Assembly: GCF_030272615.1 (NCBI RefSeq)
Contig: NC_081415.1
Coordinates: 193,548,695-193,612,694, forward strand
Source of the DNA: Cryptomeria japonica
Taxonomy: Eukaryota > Streptophyta > Pinopsida > Cupressales > Cupressaceae
Reading direction: 5' to 3'
Length of the DNA stretch: 64,000 nucleotides
The notes under the pieces are model-generated. The model was not told the DNA's origin. It made no database searches and worked only from the letters and a program-made list of their open reading frames with translations. Positions 1-10,640 of this stretch are shown piece by piece (position 1 is the stretch's first letter; every line of letters starts with the position of its first letter). A program made the position numbers and the translations under genes.

Positions 1-420
1 CCTCTACATTTTCTCAATGATGCATTGAGCTAGAGAAAGTAACGAGGACTCCAATATCTTTTTAGTCTTCTGTCTGGGAGGCGATCATTTGTATTGTACA
101 AAGACTTGTCTCGAGACGTGATTCAAAGCACATCACTAAAGACATGATTCCACTTTGCACATACAAATGGTTTAATCTTGTCTGTTTATCCACAAGCAAC
201 ATTCAGGTCATCCTGGTTCACTTATACCTTGACGCTTATGCTATCTTGCAATATCAAAAATCATGTAAAATTTTCTCAGGTCATTATGGTTCAATTATAC
301 CATTATGCTTGTATAAATTTTCAACATATCCCAATAAACCAATGCTCAATGACGATATCTCCAAAAGAAAGCAAAACATGTGACTCTATCGGGATGACCA
401 ATGCAGAATGAGGATGCTGA

Positions 421-571
421 ATTAGTTGCATATCATTTTACAATTAGTTGCATATCATTTTACAATTAGTTGCAAATCATTTTACAATCAATTGCATATC
501 ATTTTACAGTTAGTTGCATCTCATGTTACAATTAGTTGCATATCATATTATAAATTAGTTGCATATCATAC
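421..571. repeat. 22-bp tandem repeat, about 6.7 copies
   Basis: The unit ATTAGTTGCATATCATTTTA (plus CA) repeats with exact 22-bp spacing from 421, with single-base variants in later copies. It translates in two frames, but those peptides only reflect the repeat. Confidence 0.9.
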
Positions 572-705
572 GTCTCATTTTCAAGATACATCTCACATCA
601 TATCATATCATGCATCTCATTTTCAAGATACATATCATATCCTATGTCTCATTTTCAAGATACATCTCATACATCTTGCATTATCACATCATATTCATCA
701 CATAT
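571..705. repeat. Tandem repeat with CTCATTTTCAAGATACAT core, 3 copies
   Basis: Three copies of a 40-45 bp unit directly follow the 22-bp array, separated by variable TCATATC-type spacers. The two arrays share CATATCAT words and may have a common origin. Confidence 0.8.
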
Positions 706-782
706 AAAATTGCATTAGCATTGCATCATCATATAAAAAGCATCATCCATAACGCATCACATGAGGATCAAAGAAAATGGTG

Positions 783-784
<2 letters not shown>

Positions 785-831
<47 letters not shown>

Positions 832-838
832 AAAATGA
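785..838. repeat. (AT)n microsatellite, about 26 repeats
   Basis: Uninterrupted alternating AT for roughly 54 bp. It is likely to be length-polymorphic. Confidence 0.97.
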
Positions 839-912
839 TCAAATGTACAAAATATGTCATGTCTGTGCCCAACACAACAAAATGATCAAAAAAAGAATAG
901 AGACAACGTCTC

Positions 913-2869
913 TCAGGTGTGACTATCTCTAGATGGTGATGGTCTCACAGCAGATGTCCTAGCACCTGGATCTCCAGGTGGATCCTGTCGAATAGGCCCT
1001 GTCACGCTACTGCTCTTTGTCCTCGACCCCGTCTCTCGGGATCGACTCGATCTTGAGGCTGTATAACTCGGAACTTGGCACTCCCTGCGCACCGCATCCT
1101 CATAGTGCCTCCTATAGTACTCTGCCTCCATGGCTCTCAAAACCAGCTCTCTCAAAGTGTCTCTCATTGGGCCACCTGCTGTCGCTCTCTGCAAACTCCC
1201 TGCAAGCTCCTCAACTCGGCCTAACTGCTCCAAAACTGTATCCCGCTCCATGGTCAGCTATGTGATCTGTCGCTGCTATACCAATAACTATGCCTGCAAT
1301 TGCCATACTGACAGCTATAGGGTCCTAATCTGCACATCCTCTCGATGAGTCAGGATCTAAATCTGAAGGGGCACCTTGGGAAGAAGTACTCCCCATTCTT
1401 CTCCCTGACCTCGGTATTGGTGGGGGTAGCACATCAGTCCTCCTCCTCTGAGCCGGTCGTCTCAACTCATCAGTCCCCCCCACCGCTGCTATCACCTCTC
1501 CTACTCTCTCCTCACCCCCCTTCATAATCACCAAACCTCCCTTCCCTCTATCCATCATAGCCCGTCGTACCACTCTCTCCACCCGAATCCCTCTATCCCC
1601 TCCATCTCTACCTCTGTCTCCTATCCTCCCCCGATCTCCTCTCCCTCATCGACCTCGACCCTCTCCTCCATCATCTCCCCCATCATCAAATCCTCCATCA
1701 CCACCTGCCTCCTCCTCATCATCATCAAAAGTGGGATGCATCTTCGCTGGATCTGATATCCTGGCCACTACACGAGCTGCAAACAATCTGGCAAACTCCT
1801 CCGTCATGCTCATATTTAATATCTTAGGGGCATAGTCCCATATCTGACCAGCTAGCTGAATGAACTCCTCTACCACCGCTGCACTATCAAGAGTCGGTCC
1901 CCAATCCAGTATATCCTGCCTCCGTCGAGCATATAAGCAGGTCCCCTGTGGTATCCCCTACTGTCGTCCATACTATTGCAAAACTCAAGTGACTAGAAAT
2001 CTCTCTATAACAAAGGGCATCCGCCCTATCAGATATCAGGTCATGAAGACATAAGGCATCTCCATCCCATCCTTTGCCCATACCTCACAACCTGTATAGG
2101 GTCGACAGACGACCATATCAATATCATCTAGAACCCTCCTCCAATGCTCTAGCTTGCCCAGCTTACGCTGGACAACTATCCCTTGATATCCGTACGCATA
2201 CGTGCACTCAACAGGCCTATCTCTGTCCACCAATGGCCTAGCTGCGGGAATATACTCCCAACACCATACCTGTAACAGTGTCACTCCCGCTGATAAACTA
2301 CCATACCCCAAATATACCACCTCATGCAAATCCTTGTATAAGTGGGCCAACATAGCCAACCCCCATGCAAATCGATGACCCTGTGTCACCATCTCCTCTA
2401 AAACCAATCCCCATCCTACAGACAGTCCCTTCGACCTCCGGTCGGGACATAAGAACCCACCAATGAAACCTGCCAGTACTGATGGAAGAGGAGCATAATC
2501 CAAATCCAAAAACTCCTGCCAAGGGATCTCGTATCCACACACTGTATCATCCTGAAAGATCCGGCACAGTGCCTCTGTCCCACCCTCCTCCGATTGCTCA
2601 TAGGGTAGCAATGAACCTACCACAGAAATCTGAAGAATTCGGTAGCAATCCTCTAGCGTCACTCTAATCTCACCTGTAGCCAAATGAAAGGTATTCGTGT
2701 CACTGTGCCACCTCTTAGCCAACGCTATCAATAACCCCCAGTTCACAATAAACCGAGGCATATCTAATAAGGAGGTCAGGCCACACATATCAATAATGTC
2801 TCTGTCAGCCTGTGTCAATCGTGGTATCAATGCCCACGGTCTAGGAAAACGCTCATGCAACTGCACCAC
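913..2869 (-). pseudogene. Plant mobile domain (PMD) protein, frameshifted
   Basis: The intact N-terminal part (2869-2036, 277 aa) starts MVQLHERFPRPWALIPRLTQ and contains the PMD pattern seen in MULE-related and phosphatase-7-long-form-like proteins: a WGLLIALAKRWH segment, GEIRVTLEDCYRIL, and a LAGFIGGFLCPDRR stretch. Downstream, recognisable coding continues in three successive frames: RMPFVIERFLV near 2020, FCNSMDDSRGYHRGPAYMLD near 1960, then VEEFIQLAGQIWDYAPKIL from 1876. It ends in an acidic Gly/Asp-rich region and a coiled-coil-like tail (1251-913). At least three frameshifts make it a pseudogene. It lies antisense to the Ty3 element that holds it, just upstream of the polypurine tract. 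Antisense extra ORFs between integrase and 3' LTR are known in some plant Ty3 (Tat-type) lineages. Its function there is unknown. Confidence 0.72.
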
Positions 2870-3015
2870 TCCAAGATGCTCCTGTCAAAAAGCAAAACAA
2901 ATCCAATATCAGTTTCCTCATCAAAACATAGATATCAAAATCAAATTCATATCCAAAACTTGAAAACTTTGAACAAATCTAAATCAAATTTCACATCACA
3001 TCAATCCATCAAATC
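2870..3015. other. AT-rich spacer before repeat arrays
   Basis: AT-rich sequence 5' of the antisense PMD ORF. No coding signal or clear promoter motif was seen. Confidence 0.6.
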
Positions 3016-3151
3016 ATATCAACTTGTAATACAACTCAAGTTTCAAATCATATGAACTTGTAATACAACTCAAGTTTCAAATCATATCAACTTGTAATAC
3101 AACTCAAGTTTTCAAATCATATCAGCTTGTAACACAACTCAAGCTCCACAA
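3016..3151. repeat. 34-bp tandem repeat, 4 copies
   Basis: The unit AAATCATATCAACTTGTAAT followed by ACAACTCAAGTTTC is repeated four times with near-exact 34-bp spacing. The last copy has several substitutions (GCTTGTAACAC, CAAGCTCC). Confidence 0.88.
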
Positions 3152-3411
3152 TTCATATCCAACACATTCATATCCAAAACTTGAAAAACTTTGAACAAAT
3201 CTAAATCAAGTTTCACATCATATCTAAATCCACATCAAAACTATAATAACTTGAAACATCACAAATCCACTCAAGTTATGTCGGAACTCATATTGGACAA
3301 CTTATGGCAGCAAACACACAGACAAACAATTCACACCTATCCTAGCAGAACTAACCTCAACCTACCAATTTTCTTCATCCAAAAAATCACACTTTACCAC
3401 AAAAATATTCC

Positions 3412-3870
3412 CTATGCGCTAAACAAACTTGTCTACGTGCTAAAAATATACTCATGCGCTAACCTGTACTCTTCATGTGCTACCCAACCTACCCTATGCG
3501 CTAGACAAACCCTACGCGCTCCCCTTTTCTTTCAATGTGCCATCCAATCTACCCTATGCGTTGAAACTACCCCATGCGCTACCCTAAAACGCTTTTGCAC
3601 TACCTATCTAACCCTATGCGCTAGGGAACACCTACGTGCTATCTGGCCCTACCCATGCAACCTCCTCATCCCCCTATGCGCTAGGTCTATCCAATGCGCT
3701 ACCCGTTTTATTCAATGCGCTACCCTGTGCACCTAATACACTAAACTACTGCTATGTGCTAATCTAGCTGACCTATGCGCTACCCTATATCTTTCAGATG
3801 CTGCCTAACTTGACAAACCCTACGCGATACAAAATTTATCGTATGCGCTACGAAACGACCTTGACGCGCT
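3412..3870. repeat. Irregular array of about 23 TATGCGCTA motifs
   Basis: The core (C/A)TATGCGCTA, with variants such as TACGTGCTA and AATGCGCTA, recurs every 18-27 bp through about 460 bp while the spacers between copies differ. On the PMD coding strand it reads TAGCGCATAG. A Cys-rich open frame on the plus strand (3191-3736) is only a translation of this array. The array lies 5' of the antisense PMD ORF, comparable in position to the array at 28275-28625. Confidence 0.85.
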
Positions 3871-4196
3871 AAAACGTAAAATCCGCATGACAAAATTAAA
3901 AACATGATCAAAAATAACAAAATAAAATATCAAAAAGGGGTCAAAAAGGTTGACTTATCGGTGGTCCATATGCGGCAAGCCTTCGATACCTCCGAACGTG
4001 CTCGAATCGATGAGAAGAGAAGGGAACCATCATTTTGTCTTTCTCTCCAAAAGTCTCTCTCTCCAAGATCAACAAGCACAAATGAGACAAAACAATGCAC
4101 TTTTCCCCTTTTATAGGGTGAATTGAAATTAGGGTTTGGAGATGGGGCATGTATCTTACTCACGATCTCTGTCTAACCCTAGCAAACATTATTTAT

Positions 4197-4299
4197 CGGG
4201 AGATGAATCAACTTTTCACATTCCACATTGACAAAATTTTAAAATGGAAACAAAATTATCAAATTAAATCAAATTTTCCAAATTTTGATTCATCTCCCG
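4197..4299. repeat. Inverted repeat, 14-bp perfect arms
   Basis: Arms CGGGAGATGAATCA (4197-4210) and TGATTCATCTCCCG (4286-4299) enclose an AT-rich loop of about 75 bp. A GAGGGGCATTATC motif follows directly. A matching hairpin with the same adjoining motif lies near the 3' end of the element at 26889-38303, suggesting a conserved cis element. Confidence 0.8.
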
Positions 4300-4430
4300 A
4301 GGGGCATTATCAAACATCATTTATCAAATTTGGGGCATGACATGAAAATCTTAAAACGACATCACACTAATCACAATCAAATTTTGATGACGCGTCATTT
4401 TCTTTGAATTAACATGTGCACACACGTCAC

Positions 4431-4447
4431 TTCAAAGAGGGGAAAAA
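4431..4447 (+). promoter_or_regulatory. Polypurine tract (plus-strand primer site)
   Basis: TTCAAAGAGGGGAAAAA immediately precedes TGTAGGCG, as expected for a polypurine tract abutting a 3' LTR. The minus-strand element at 26889-38303 has the near-identical AAAGAGGGGTAAAA before TGTAGACACC. Confidence 0.8.
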
Positions 4448-5850
4448 TGTAGGCGTATAAAAATGACCATATTCCTAAAAGGAATATTTTATATTCATTC
4501 CTCTATTTGGTTAAATCTAATTTAATTAAATTGCCTACATTCTTCTATTTTATTAAGTAAATTATTCAATTTACTTAGTTAAATTCATTTATGTCATTTA
4601 ATTGAATAAATCATTTATTCAATTAAACCCCTTTTCTCTACTTTTAATTAAATTTGTATTTAATTAAAAGTTTACCCCAAATTGAATAAATCTAATTTAT
4701 TCAAGTTCCCAAAATACAACTAAATTGAAATAAAACATTTTATTTTAATTAAATCCTTTTATTCCTCATCCACTTGCAAAATCCTACATCTCCCACTTGC
4801 CTCCTAAACCCCCTTCTAGACTCTTCTAATTACTTCTAATTTAGCCTAACCCATCTCCTAAATATTGTCACATCCTTAAGCAAGGGGAAGTCACTTCTCA
4901 AACCCTCAAAGTCTTTGAAAACCATTAAAGACTTTAACAACTTAACTTTGAAAGTCTTCCAAACTATTAATGGTTAACTCAACCCTCCAGCATGATTAGA
5001 GACTTTCTCTAAACTCAACCCATATCTAACCCAGGGGTCTCTTCAAGCATTCATTGCTTTGACCATGGTTATCCCTTTAACCCTTGCACAAGAGTTTATC
5101 CTTTGGGTAAAAGCTTTATCCAATGGATAATCTTAGCCTAACCTTAACCCTTACCCCCTAGGGTAACCATGAGGTCTTCTCAAGCACTTAATGCTTCCTA
5201 CCTCTCCTCTCAACTGGTCTTATGTTGACAATTGTCACCATTTCATTGGTGAAAATTGTAAACATAGATTGCCAACTTTCAAACTTGACCCTTGATTAAC
5301 TCTTTCAATCCTGACCATCCATTGCCATATTTTCACTATAAATAGAGCTCTCCTTCCTCCATTTTAAGGATCCATGCAAGCTTTAGTATCTCATTTATGC
5401 TCAATTTTATCAACACACTTAGCCTCTTTTGTATTAGGAAATAGTCTAAATAAACATTTTAGAGTATTTTCTTTATCATTATCTTAGAACATCAACTAGT
5501 ATATCATGTTAGGATAGTGTTTCTACTGACCTTGTCATCTTATAATCTAGTTTGTTGCATTTGTAGAATCATGCATAGCTTAGAATGCATTTCCATAACT
5601 AAATCAATCTAAAGCATCCCTCATTCTTGCATTAACCATCCCTAAGTCACTTTGCTCAGTGATCTGAGAGAAAAGGCATTGGCTTGAGGGACCTTGTGAG
5701 ATAGAGAACCATGGAACCAACCTTGGGAAGTTGAGTCATTCTTCATGACTCCATAACTTGCACCAAGAAGTCCTGTGGGTGTGTGAGCAAGCTTATTTGA
5801 GACCACTTTTTCACATTTTGAGTTTCATAGACCCGCTTTTCCCGCACACA
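4448..5850 (+). repeat. 3' LTR of the Ty3 element (right end approximate)
   Basis: It starts TGTAGGCGTATAAAAATGAC directly after the polypurine tract. It is AT-rich with alternating TTTAATTAAAT words in its first 300 bp, resembling the LTR at 26889-27638. A TATA box (TATAAATA, 5337-5344) sits near 0.9 kb and would give a U3/R boundary near 5370. The end is not fixed. A candidate is the CCCGCACACA stretch near 5835. Confidence 0.6.
5337..5344 (+). promoter_or_regulatory. TATA box in LTR
   Basis: TATAAATA in CACTATAAATAGAGCTC, followed by pyrimidine-rich TCTCCTTCCTCC. This is a plausible RNA polymerase II promoter for the element. Confidence 0.6.
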
Positions 5851-7148
5851 ACCTTGATTTTGGAAGCTACCATATTTTAGTGAGTATATGAGTTGTGAGA
5901 AAAAAATTGCTGCTATGGCCATAGTTGGTAAGGCCATTAAATGACACTTCTAAACCAAATAGAAGATGTTTGTTTGAGGAGGATGATAATTGGTATGTAA
6001 TGAATAAAAATCATAGTAGCCAAAATGGTTATTACATATATTGTCAATACAATTTTTTATTGTACACCCTTTGTTAGGGTTGCAACCCATGAATAAATTT
6101 GATCATATCATGATATATAATTTGTTCTTCTCAATTGTATGAGCTTCTTACATATTCCTCACACGTTCTAGTTAGCCTATTAAAAGTTATATTTAGTATC
6201 TATGAAAGATATAACTATATAATGATGTATAGTTGCATAGATTTCTTGTGTTCACACCTTCATACCCTCTAACAATATTAACTTGTAAACTTCACACAAT
6301 TTTGGAACATAACATATACCCACTATTATAGTCTATTATAAATAGAGATTTTACTTCTACCTAGACAAGTTTTATTCTATTCTCTCAAACCCCAATCTAT
6401 GAACCTCATTATACAGGTTTTTCAAGCACAATTTACAATATAATCAGAATTACTTCTATTGCATCGAGTTTGCATTGCTCATGTTAATGAGTGGAAGAGT
6501 TGTTGACAAAAGCTGAATTGCTGTAATTACTCATTATTATCTTCTGGTCAATTTACTTTTTATCAAAACTAAACAAATTGAAATTAAATTAAAAATGATT
6601 ATGAATTCACAAACATCTCTAGAAAAAACTAAGTGATGTGAAACAACATTAAGAAAAACTATAAATGAAACAAAATCTCCATAAATATGGATAAATTTAC
6701 ACATATATTTTGGTACATATGATTTAATCAAGTGAGAGATGCTCTACTCTTCATCTCCATGCATTGGATTGATTGGAAGTTCTCCTCTCATATGTTTGGC
6801 TGGTTCAATTCATGTAACTTCTGTCCTTAATACTTTTTCCTATTTTTGGCTTCCAACAATTTTGCAGTCAGGTGCAGGTTTTCTGCAAAAGTTCAATGTC
6901 ACGACACCTCCACGGTATCACCAAGACAGGGATTTAACAAATGCCCCATAAATGTAAGTAGGAAGTCATTGCATACTGAACATATGATTTCAATAAGTCC
7001 ACAGCATGGTTTAGATCTCCCAACACTTTGTAAAAAATGCTTTTTCAAAACTGATTGTGAAATCTGGTCCCTTTTCTATCACTGCAGCTCTGGCAAGCCG
7101 GACTGTTTTATAGAGCGAACCTCTGTTTACAGCTTGCATTGGTTTGCA
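5851..7148. other. Intergenic, AT-rich; 3' flank of the PPR gene
   Basis: No supported gene. Up to about 6740 it is AT-rich single-copy-looking DNA with a TATAAATA word near 6339. Nearer the PPR stop codon it carries short open frames on the plus strand that have no family signature. The PPR 3' UTR and poly(A) signal should lie here. Confidence 0.6.
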
Positions 7149-9413
7149 TCACCAGTAATCTCCACAAGAACATTGCCCCTGTTTAAAATGATGGAACCGC
7201 TTTGCATCTCTCACAACAATCTGTCGTGCAACAATGTTGGAGATAAACTTGGTTGTAGTGTGGCAGTCAACACATACTCGGAGGTTCTTCACAACTCTAA
7301 TAGTTCCAAAAGGTGTGTTCAACAATCCGAATGCAATTGCCAACATTTCACTATGGTGGCAGACAAAGAATACTTTTTCCTCCTCCTCGACATCATTAAG
7401 TACATGTCTTGAATCTGGAAAATAGCCTGCTGCCTTCATCTCCCAAGACAATTCCTCCAATTTTGCATAGATCTCCTGTGTCTGTGGGTGTGATCTGTCT
7501 CCTACACAAAAAGTATGTACCATTTTATCGCTTTCAATCCAACTACATCCAGGTATCTTTTTTATTCCTCTGTCTTGCATCAATTTCCTTACCATTTGAA
7601 CCTCAACCCACCTGCCCATTTCTGCAAACATGTTTGATAGAAGAACATAAGTCGCAGAATTTTGAGGATTGAGCTCAAACAGTAGGATTGCAGTAAACAT
7701 TCCTAATTGTATATTTTTATGTGATCTACAGGCACCAAGAAAACACATCCATACGATAACCACAGGTTTAATTGGCATTTTGATGATAAAGTTAAGACTT
7801 TCCTCTAGATATCCAGCACGACCAAGAAGGTCAACCATGCACATGTAATGATCAATCGTAGGTATAACGAAATAGGAATTGCTCATGCTATCAAAGTATT
7901 TACAGCCCTCATTCATTAACCCTGCGTGGCTACATGCAGATAAAACACAAGCAAAGCTTACATGGTTAGGATGTAATCCTGAGTCTTTCATGAGTTCAAA
8001 GAGTTTGAAAGCATCCTTGCAGAAGCCATTTTGTGCATATCCTGCAACCATGGCATTCCATGAAATGACATCTCTTTCAGGCATTTTGTTAAACAGTTCA
8101 CGTGCCTTGTATATGCTTCCGCATTTTGCATACATGTCTATCAGAGCATTTGCAACTACAACATTTGAAAACAATCCACTTTCAATTATTCTTTGATGGA
8201 TGTCCACACCCTGTTCCAAAGCTCCCATTTTAGCACAGGCAGGGAGGATGCTGGCAAACGTTGTGTAGTCCGCCTTTACATCTGCCAGTCTCATTTCCTT
8301 AAAAGCTTCCAATGCCTTTTCAAAAAGTCCATTTTGTGAATATCCTCCAATCATCGCATTCCATGATATTACATTCCTTTTAGGCATTTTGTCAAACAGT
8401 TCGCGTGCCTTGTCTATAAGTCCACATTTTGCATACATATCTATCAGTGCACTTGCAACTATGGCATTTGATAAAACCCCACTTTCCATGATGCTTTGAT
8501 GGACACCCATGCCTTGTTCCAAAGCTCCCATTTTGGCGCATGCTGGGAGGATGCTAGCGAGGGTTGTGGAGTTCGGATTTACCCCTGCCAATTGCATTTG
8601 CTTATAATATTCCATAGCTTTTTCAACAAACCCATTCTGTGCATAACCTGCAATCATTGCAGTCCATGAAACCACATTTTTTTGAGGCGATTCGTTGAAA
8701 ATCCTCAAAGCCTCATCAACTTCACCATTTTGTGCATATCCTGCAATCATCGCATTCCATGAGATCACACTTCTTTCAGGCATTTTGTCAAACAATTCAC
8801 GTGCCTTGTTTATATTTCCACATTTAGCATACATGTCTAGCAGAGCACTTGTAATTACAATGTCTGATAAATATCCCCTTTCAATTGCGCTTTGATGAAT
8901 GTTGATTCCCTGTTCCAAAGCTCTGATTTTGGCACAGGCTGGGAGTATGGTAGCAAAGGTGAACTGATCAGGTTGGACATCTGTTCGTCGCATTTGCTGA
9001 AAGAGTGCTAACGCTTCCTGAGCATACCCATGTCTTCTGTAAGCTGCAAGTATGGTATTCCATGAGGAGACATCTCGCTCTGTCATATCGTCGAACACTT
9101 TCCGAGCATCAACCAAACTACCACACTTGACATACATGTTGATAATGTAATTTTTCAGAAATTGTGCGTGTTGCAAATGCAAATCGCCTGTGTATGATGA
9201 AAAACTGGATTTGTTTACCTTGTGAAAGCGCATTCTCGATGATGTACAGAAGATATGTAACAGGGGCTCCTGGGGAGCTGTGTGTAGTAAGCAGAATGCG
9301 TATCGCCTCCATGAACGGATCATATCTCTACATAATGCTGTGCAATGGAGATCGAGATTGGCAGTGGATGCATTGCATTGGGAGGAATGTAATGCTTCGT
9401 CAAGGAATCTCAA
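7149..9413 (-). CDS. PLS-class PPR protein with E, E+ and DYW domains
   Basis: A 754-aa intronless frame. Such proteins bind single organellar RNA sites, and the DYW domain acts as the cytidine deaminase for C-to-U RNA editing in plastids or mitochondria. Seen: about 14 PPR units from residue 85 in repeating P-L-S order (for example VISWNAMIAGYAQNG, ILPACAKMGALEQG, ALIDMYAKCG), an E/E+ region with IKKIPGCSWIE (about residues 600-640), and a complete DYW domain. That domain has the HSE zinc/catalytic triad (HSEMLAIAFG, about residue 682), the CVDCH motif (about residue 714) and the C-terminal CSCGDYW. The first 85 residues do not fit the family. The next frame (9312 to about 9165) reads ALSQGKQIQFFIIHRRFAF, which does, so a frameshift near 9160 is likely. 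Either the gene is a recent pseudogene or its start is wrong. The target organelle cannot be told. Confidence 0.85.
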   Translation of the reverse strand: MRFLDEALHSSQCNASTANLDLHCTALCRDMIRSWRRYAFCLLHTAPQEPLLHIFCTSSRMRFHKVNKSSFSSYTGDLHLQHAQFLKNYIINMYVKCGSLVDARKVFDDMTERDVSSWNTILAAYRRHGYAQEALALFQQMRRTDVQPDQFTFATILPACAKIRALEQGINIHQSAIERGYLSDIVITSALLDMYAKCGNINKARELFDKMPERSVISWNAMIAGYAQNGEVDEALRIFNESPQKNVVSWTAMIAGYAQNGFVEKAMEYYKQMQLAGVNPNSTTLASILPACAKMGALEQGMGVHQSIMESGVLSNAIVASALIDMYAKCGLIDKARELFDKMPKRNVISWNAMIGGYSQNGLFEKALEAFKEMRLADVKADYTTFASILPACAKMGALEQGVDIHQRIIESGLFSNVVVANALIDMYAKCGSIYKARELFNKMPERDVISWNAMVAGYAQNGFCKDAFKLFELMKDSGLHPNHVSFACVLSACSHAGLMNEGCKYFDSMSNSYFVIPTIDHYMCMVDLLGRAGYLEESLNFIIKMPIKPVVIVWMCFLGACRSHKNIQLGMFTAILLFELNPQNSATYVLLSNMFAEMGRWVEVQMVRKLMQDRGIKKIPGCSWIESDKMVHTFCVGDRSHPQTQEIYAKLEELSWEMKAAGYFPDSRHVLNDVEEEEKVFFVCHHSEMLAIAFGLLNTPFGTIRVVKNLRVCVDCHTTTKFISNIVARQIVVRDAKRFHHFKQGQCSCGDYW
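9160..9312 (-). other. Out-of-frame N-terminal PPR coding segment
   Basis: Reading from MEAIRILLTTHSSPGAPVTY at 9312, this frame gives IIENALSQGKQIQFFIIHRR, matching the usual 'ALSEGKxxHAHII' opening of conifer-type PPR proteins. The main frame takes over at FLKNYIINMYVKCGSL near 9150. One indel between about 9150 and 9175 would join them. That this is the ancestral N-terminus is inferred. Confidence 0.6.
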
Positions 9414-10059
9414 GGATATGAGTTATAAAGACATAAGTAAACATGGAATAAATTTGTTTTTTGAAACATTTAAGTTAAACATATGCAACACATAGACCTC
9501 AAACTTATGACATCATGACGACATGCGACAATGCACGAGCGAATTACTTTGACTCTAAGACATCTGCAACAACGCATGAGCGAATGACTTCAACACCAAG
9601 ACATCTACTAGGCACAGGGAAAGACTTGATACACCTTAGGCAAGGTCTACAAAGTGATTCGACTCACACAAGAACCCTTAAGAAGTTACAAGACTCCATT
9701 GAGCAAACTAGGCCTTCTCCTAGGCATTAGGTGCAACAATCAGCTTCCTATGGATACCAACACACAAACTAATGCAAGCAACACTAAACAAACTCACTCA
9801 TGGCACATTCAGGTCACCTCAAAGGTTCCCTTGACTTACTGAGCCTTGATAGCAACTTCAACGCACTCAAACTACCCCTCTGGACCCCAAAAACCATATC
9901 AAACACTTGCTCGGGACTAGGGTGCCCTATCATGACACAGGCGTGCTAGAAGGACACTAGTACTATGTGCCTTATTCCTCTAGGTGTATTGGCATCCTTT
10001 AGGCACACTAGTTTCCATTCTAGGCACTAGTGTCCCTGACAACTCAGTCTCACACTATC
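9414..10059. other. Intergenic upstream of the PPR gene
   Basis: No gene supported. The first 100 bp would hold the PPR promoter, but no clear TATA box was seen. From about 9900 to 10030 the words GGCAC(A)CTAG and CACTAGTGTCC recur, suggesting a decayed repeat. Confidence 0.55.
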
Positions 10060-10640
10060 GTCCTTTGGCTACACATCTGCCTTGGCCAATGAGTGAATTG
10101 AAGGTATGGTAAGATCTGATAAACTTAAAAGGCATTGAGAGGGGGGGAGGAGTGGGGTGAATCAGTGAAAGCAAAAACAATATGAATCTGATCACCAACT
10201 TAAACAACTTAAAACTTAACAAGCATAAGAGGAATATCACCACATAAGCTAATGTCCAATAAAACAAATTCCACATAACACACGAGATTTATACGTGGAA
10301 ACCCAAAAGGGAAAAACCACGGTGGGAGTTAATACCCACAAGATTCACTATTTGTAGAATAGAAATCTTGACCGATTAAGGTCTTACAAATATGCCTTGT
10401 TAGGAGCATACCCAGTTAGGAGTCACCCAGTCAAGGGATTTAATATGATGAGCCATGCTAGGAGCTTTGACCTGTTAGGATCAACCTCGCAAGAGGATTT
10501 AAGACTCTGATATAGAGCTACCCTATTAGGGGATTTACAAATTAAGGCCTATCAGGACCTACCCGGTTAGGGGATTTTACTGCTGCAAACTGTTAGGAAA
10601 ACAACAGTCAAATGATCTTCATGTAACACCTCCGTGTCTA
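10060..10640. repeat. Dispersed plant repeat with GTTAGGA words
   Basis: It begins with GGCATTGAGAGGGGGGGAGG and GGTGAATCAGTG, then ATACGTGGAAACCCAAAAGG with GAAAAACCAC. About ten imperfect (C/T)(T/C)GTTAGGAG or CTATTAGGGGATTT words follow. The CGTGGAAACCCAAA module also occurs, diverged, twice at 11850-12458, so these are members of one non-coding repeat family. No transposase or RT is present. Class unknown. Confidence 0.6.

Larger units (their letters stand above)
1..5850 (+). mobile_element. 3' part of a Ty3/gypsy element with antisense PMD ORF
   Basis: The window opens inside a plus-strand LTR element. Seen directly: a polypurine tract (4431-4447) abutting a TGTAGG start typical of an LTR, a TATA box inside that LTR, and a plant-mobile-domain ORF on the opposite strand upstream. 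The same order (pol remnant, antisense PMD ORF, repeat array, hairpin, polypurine tract, LTR) occurs in the complete element at 26889-38303, which is the main reason for treating this stretch as one element. The gag-pol part and 5' LTR would lie left of base 1. The right LTR end near 5850 is a guess, because the matching target duplication is outside the window. Confidence 0.6.

Noticed and set aside
3191-3736. 181-aa Cys-rich plus-strand open frame
   Set aside because: The Cys pattern (LCAR, QCAT) is a direct translation of the TATGCGCTA array; no start context, family or structure supports a gene.
3412-3870. CRISPR-like array
   Set aside because: The repeat is only about 9 bp, spacing is irregular, there are no cas genes, and the sequence is plant nuclear DNA.
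6846-8895. Plus-strand open frames across the PPR gene
   Set aside because: They are antisense shadows of the PPR coding region.
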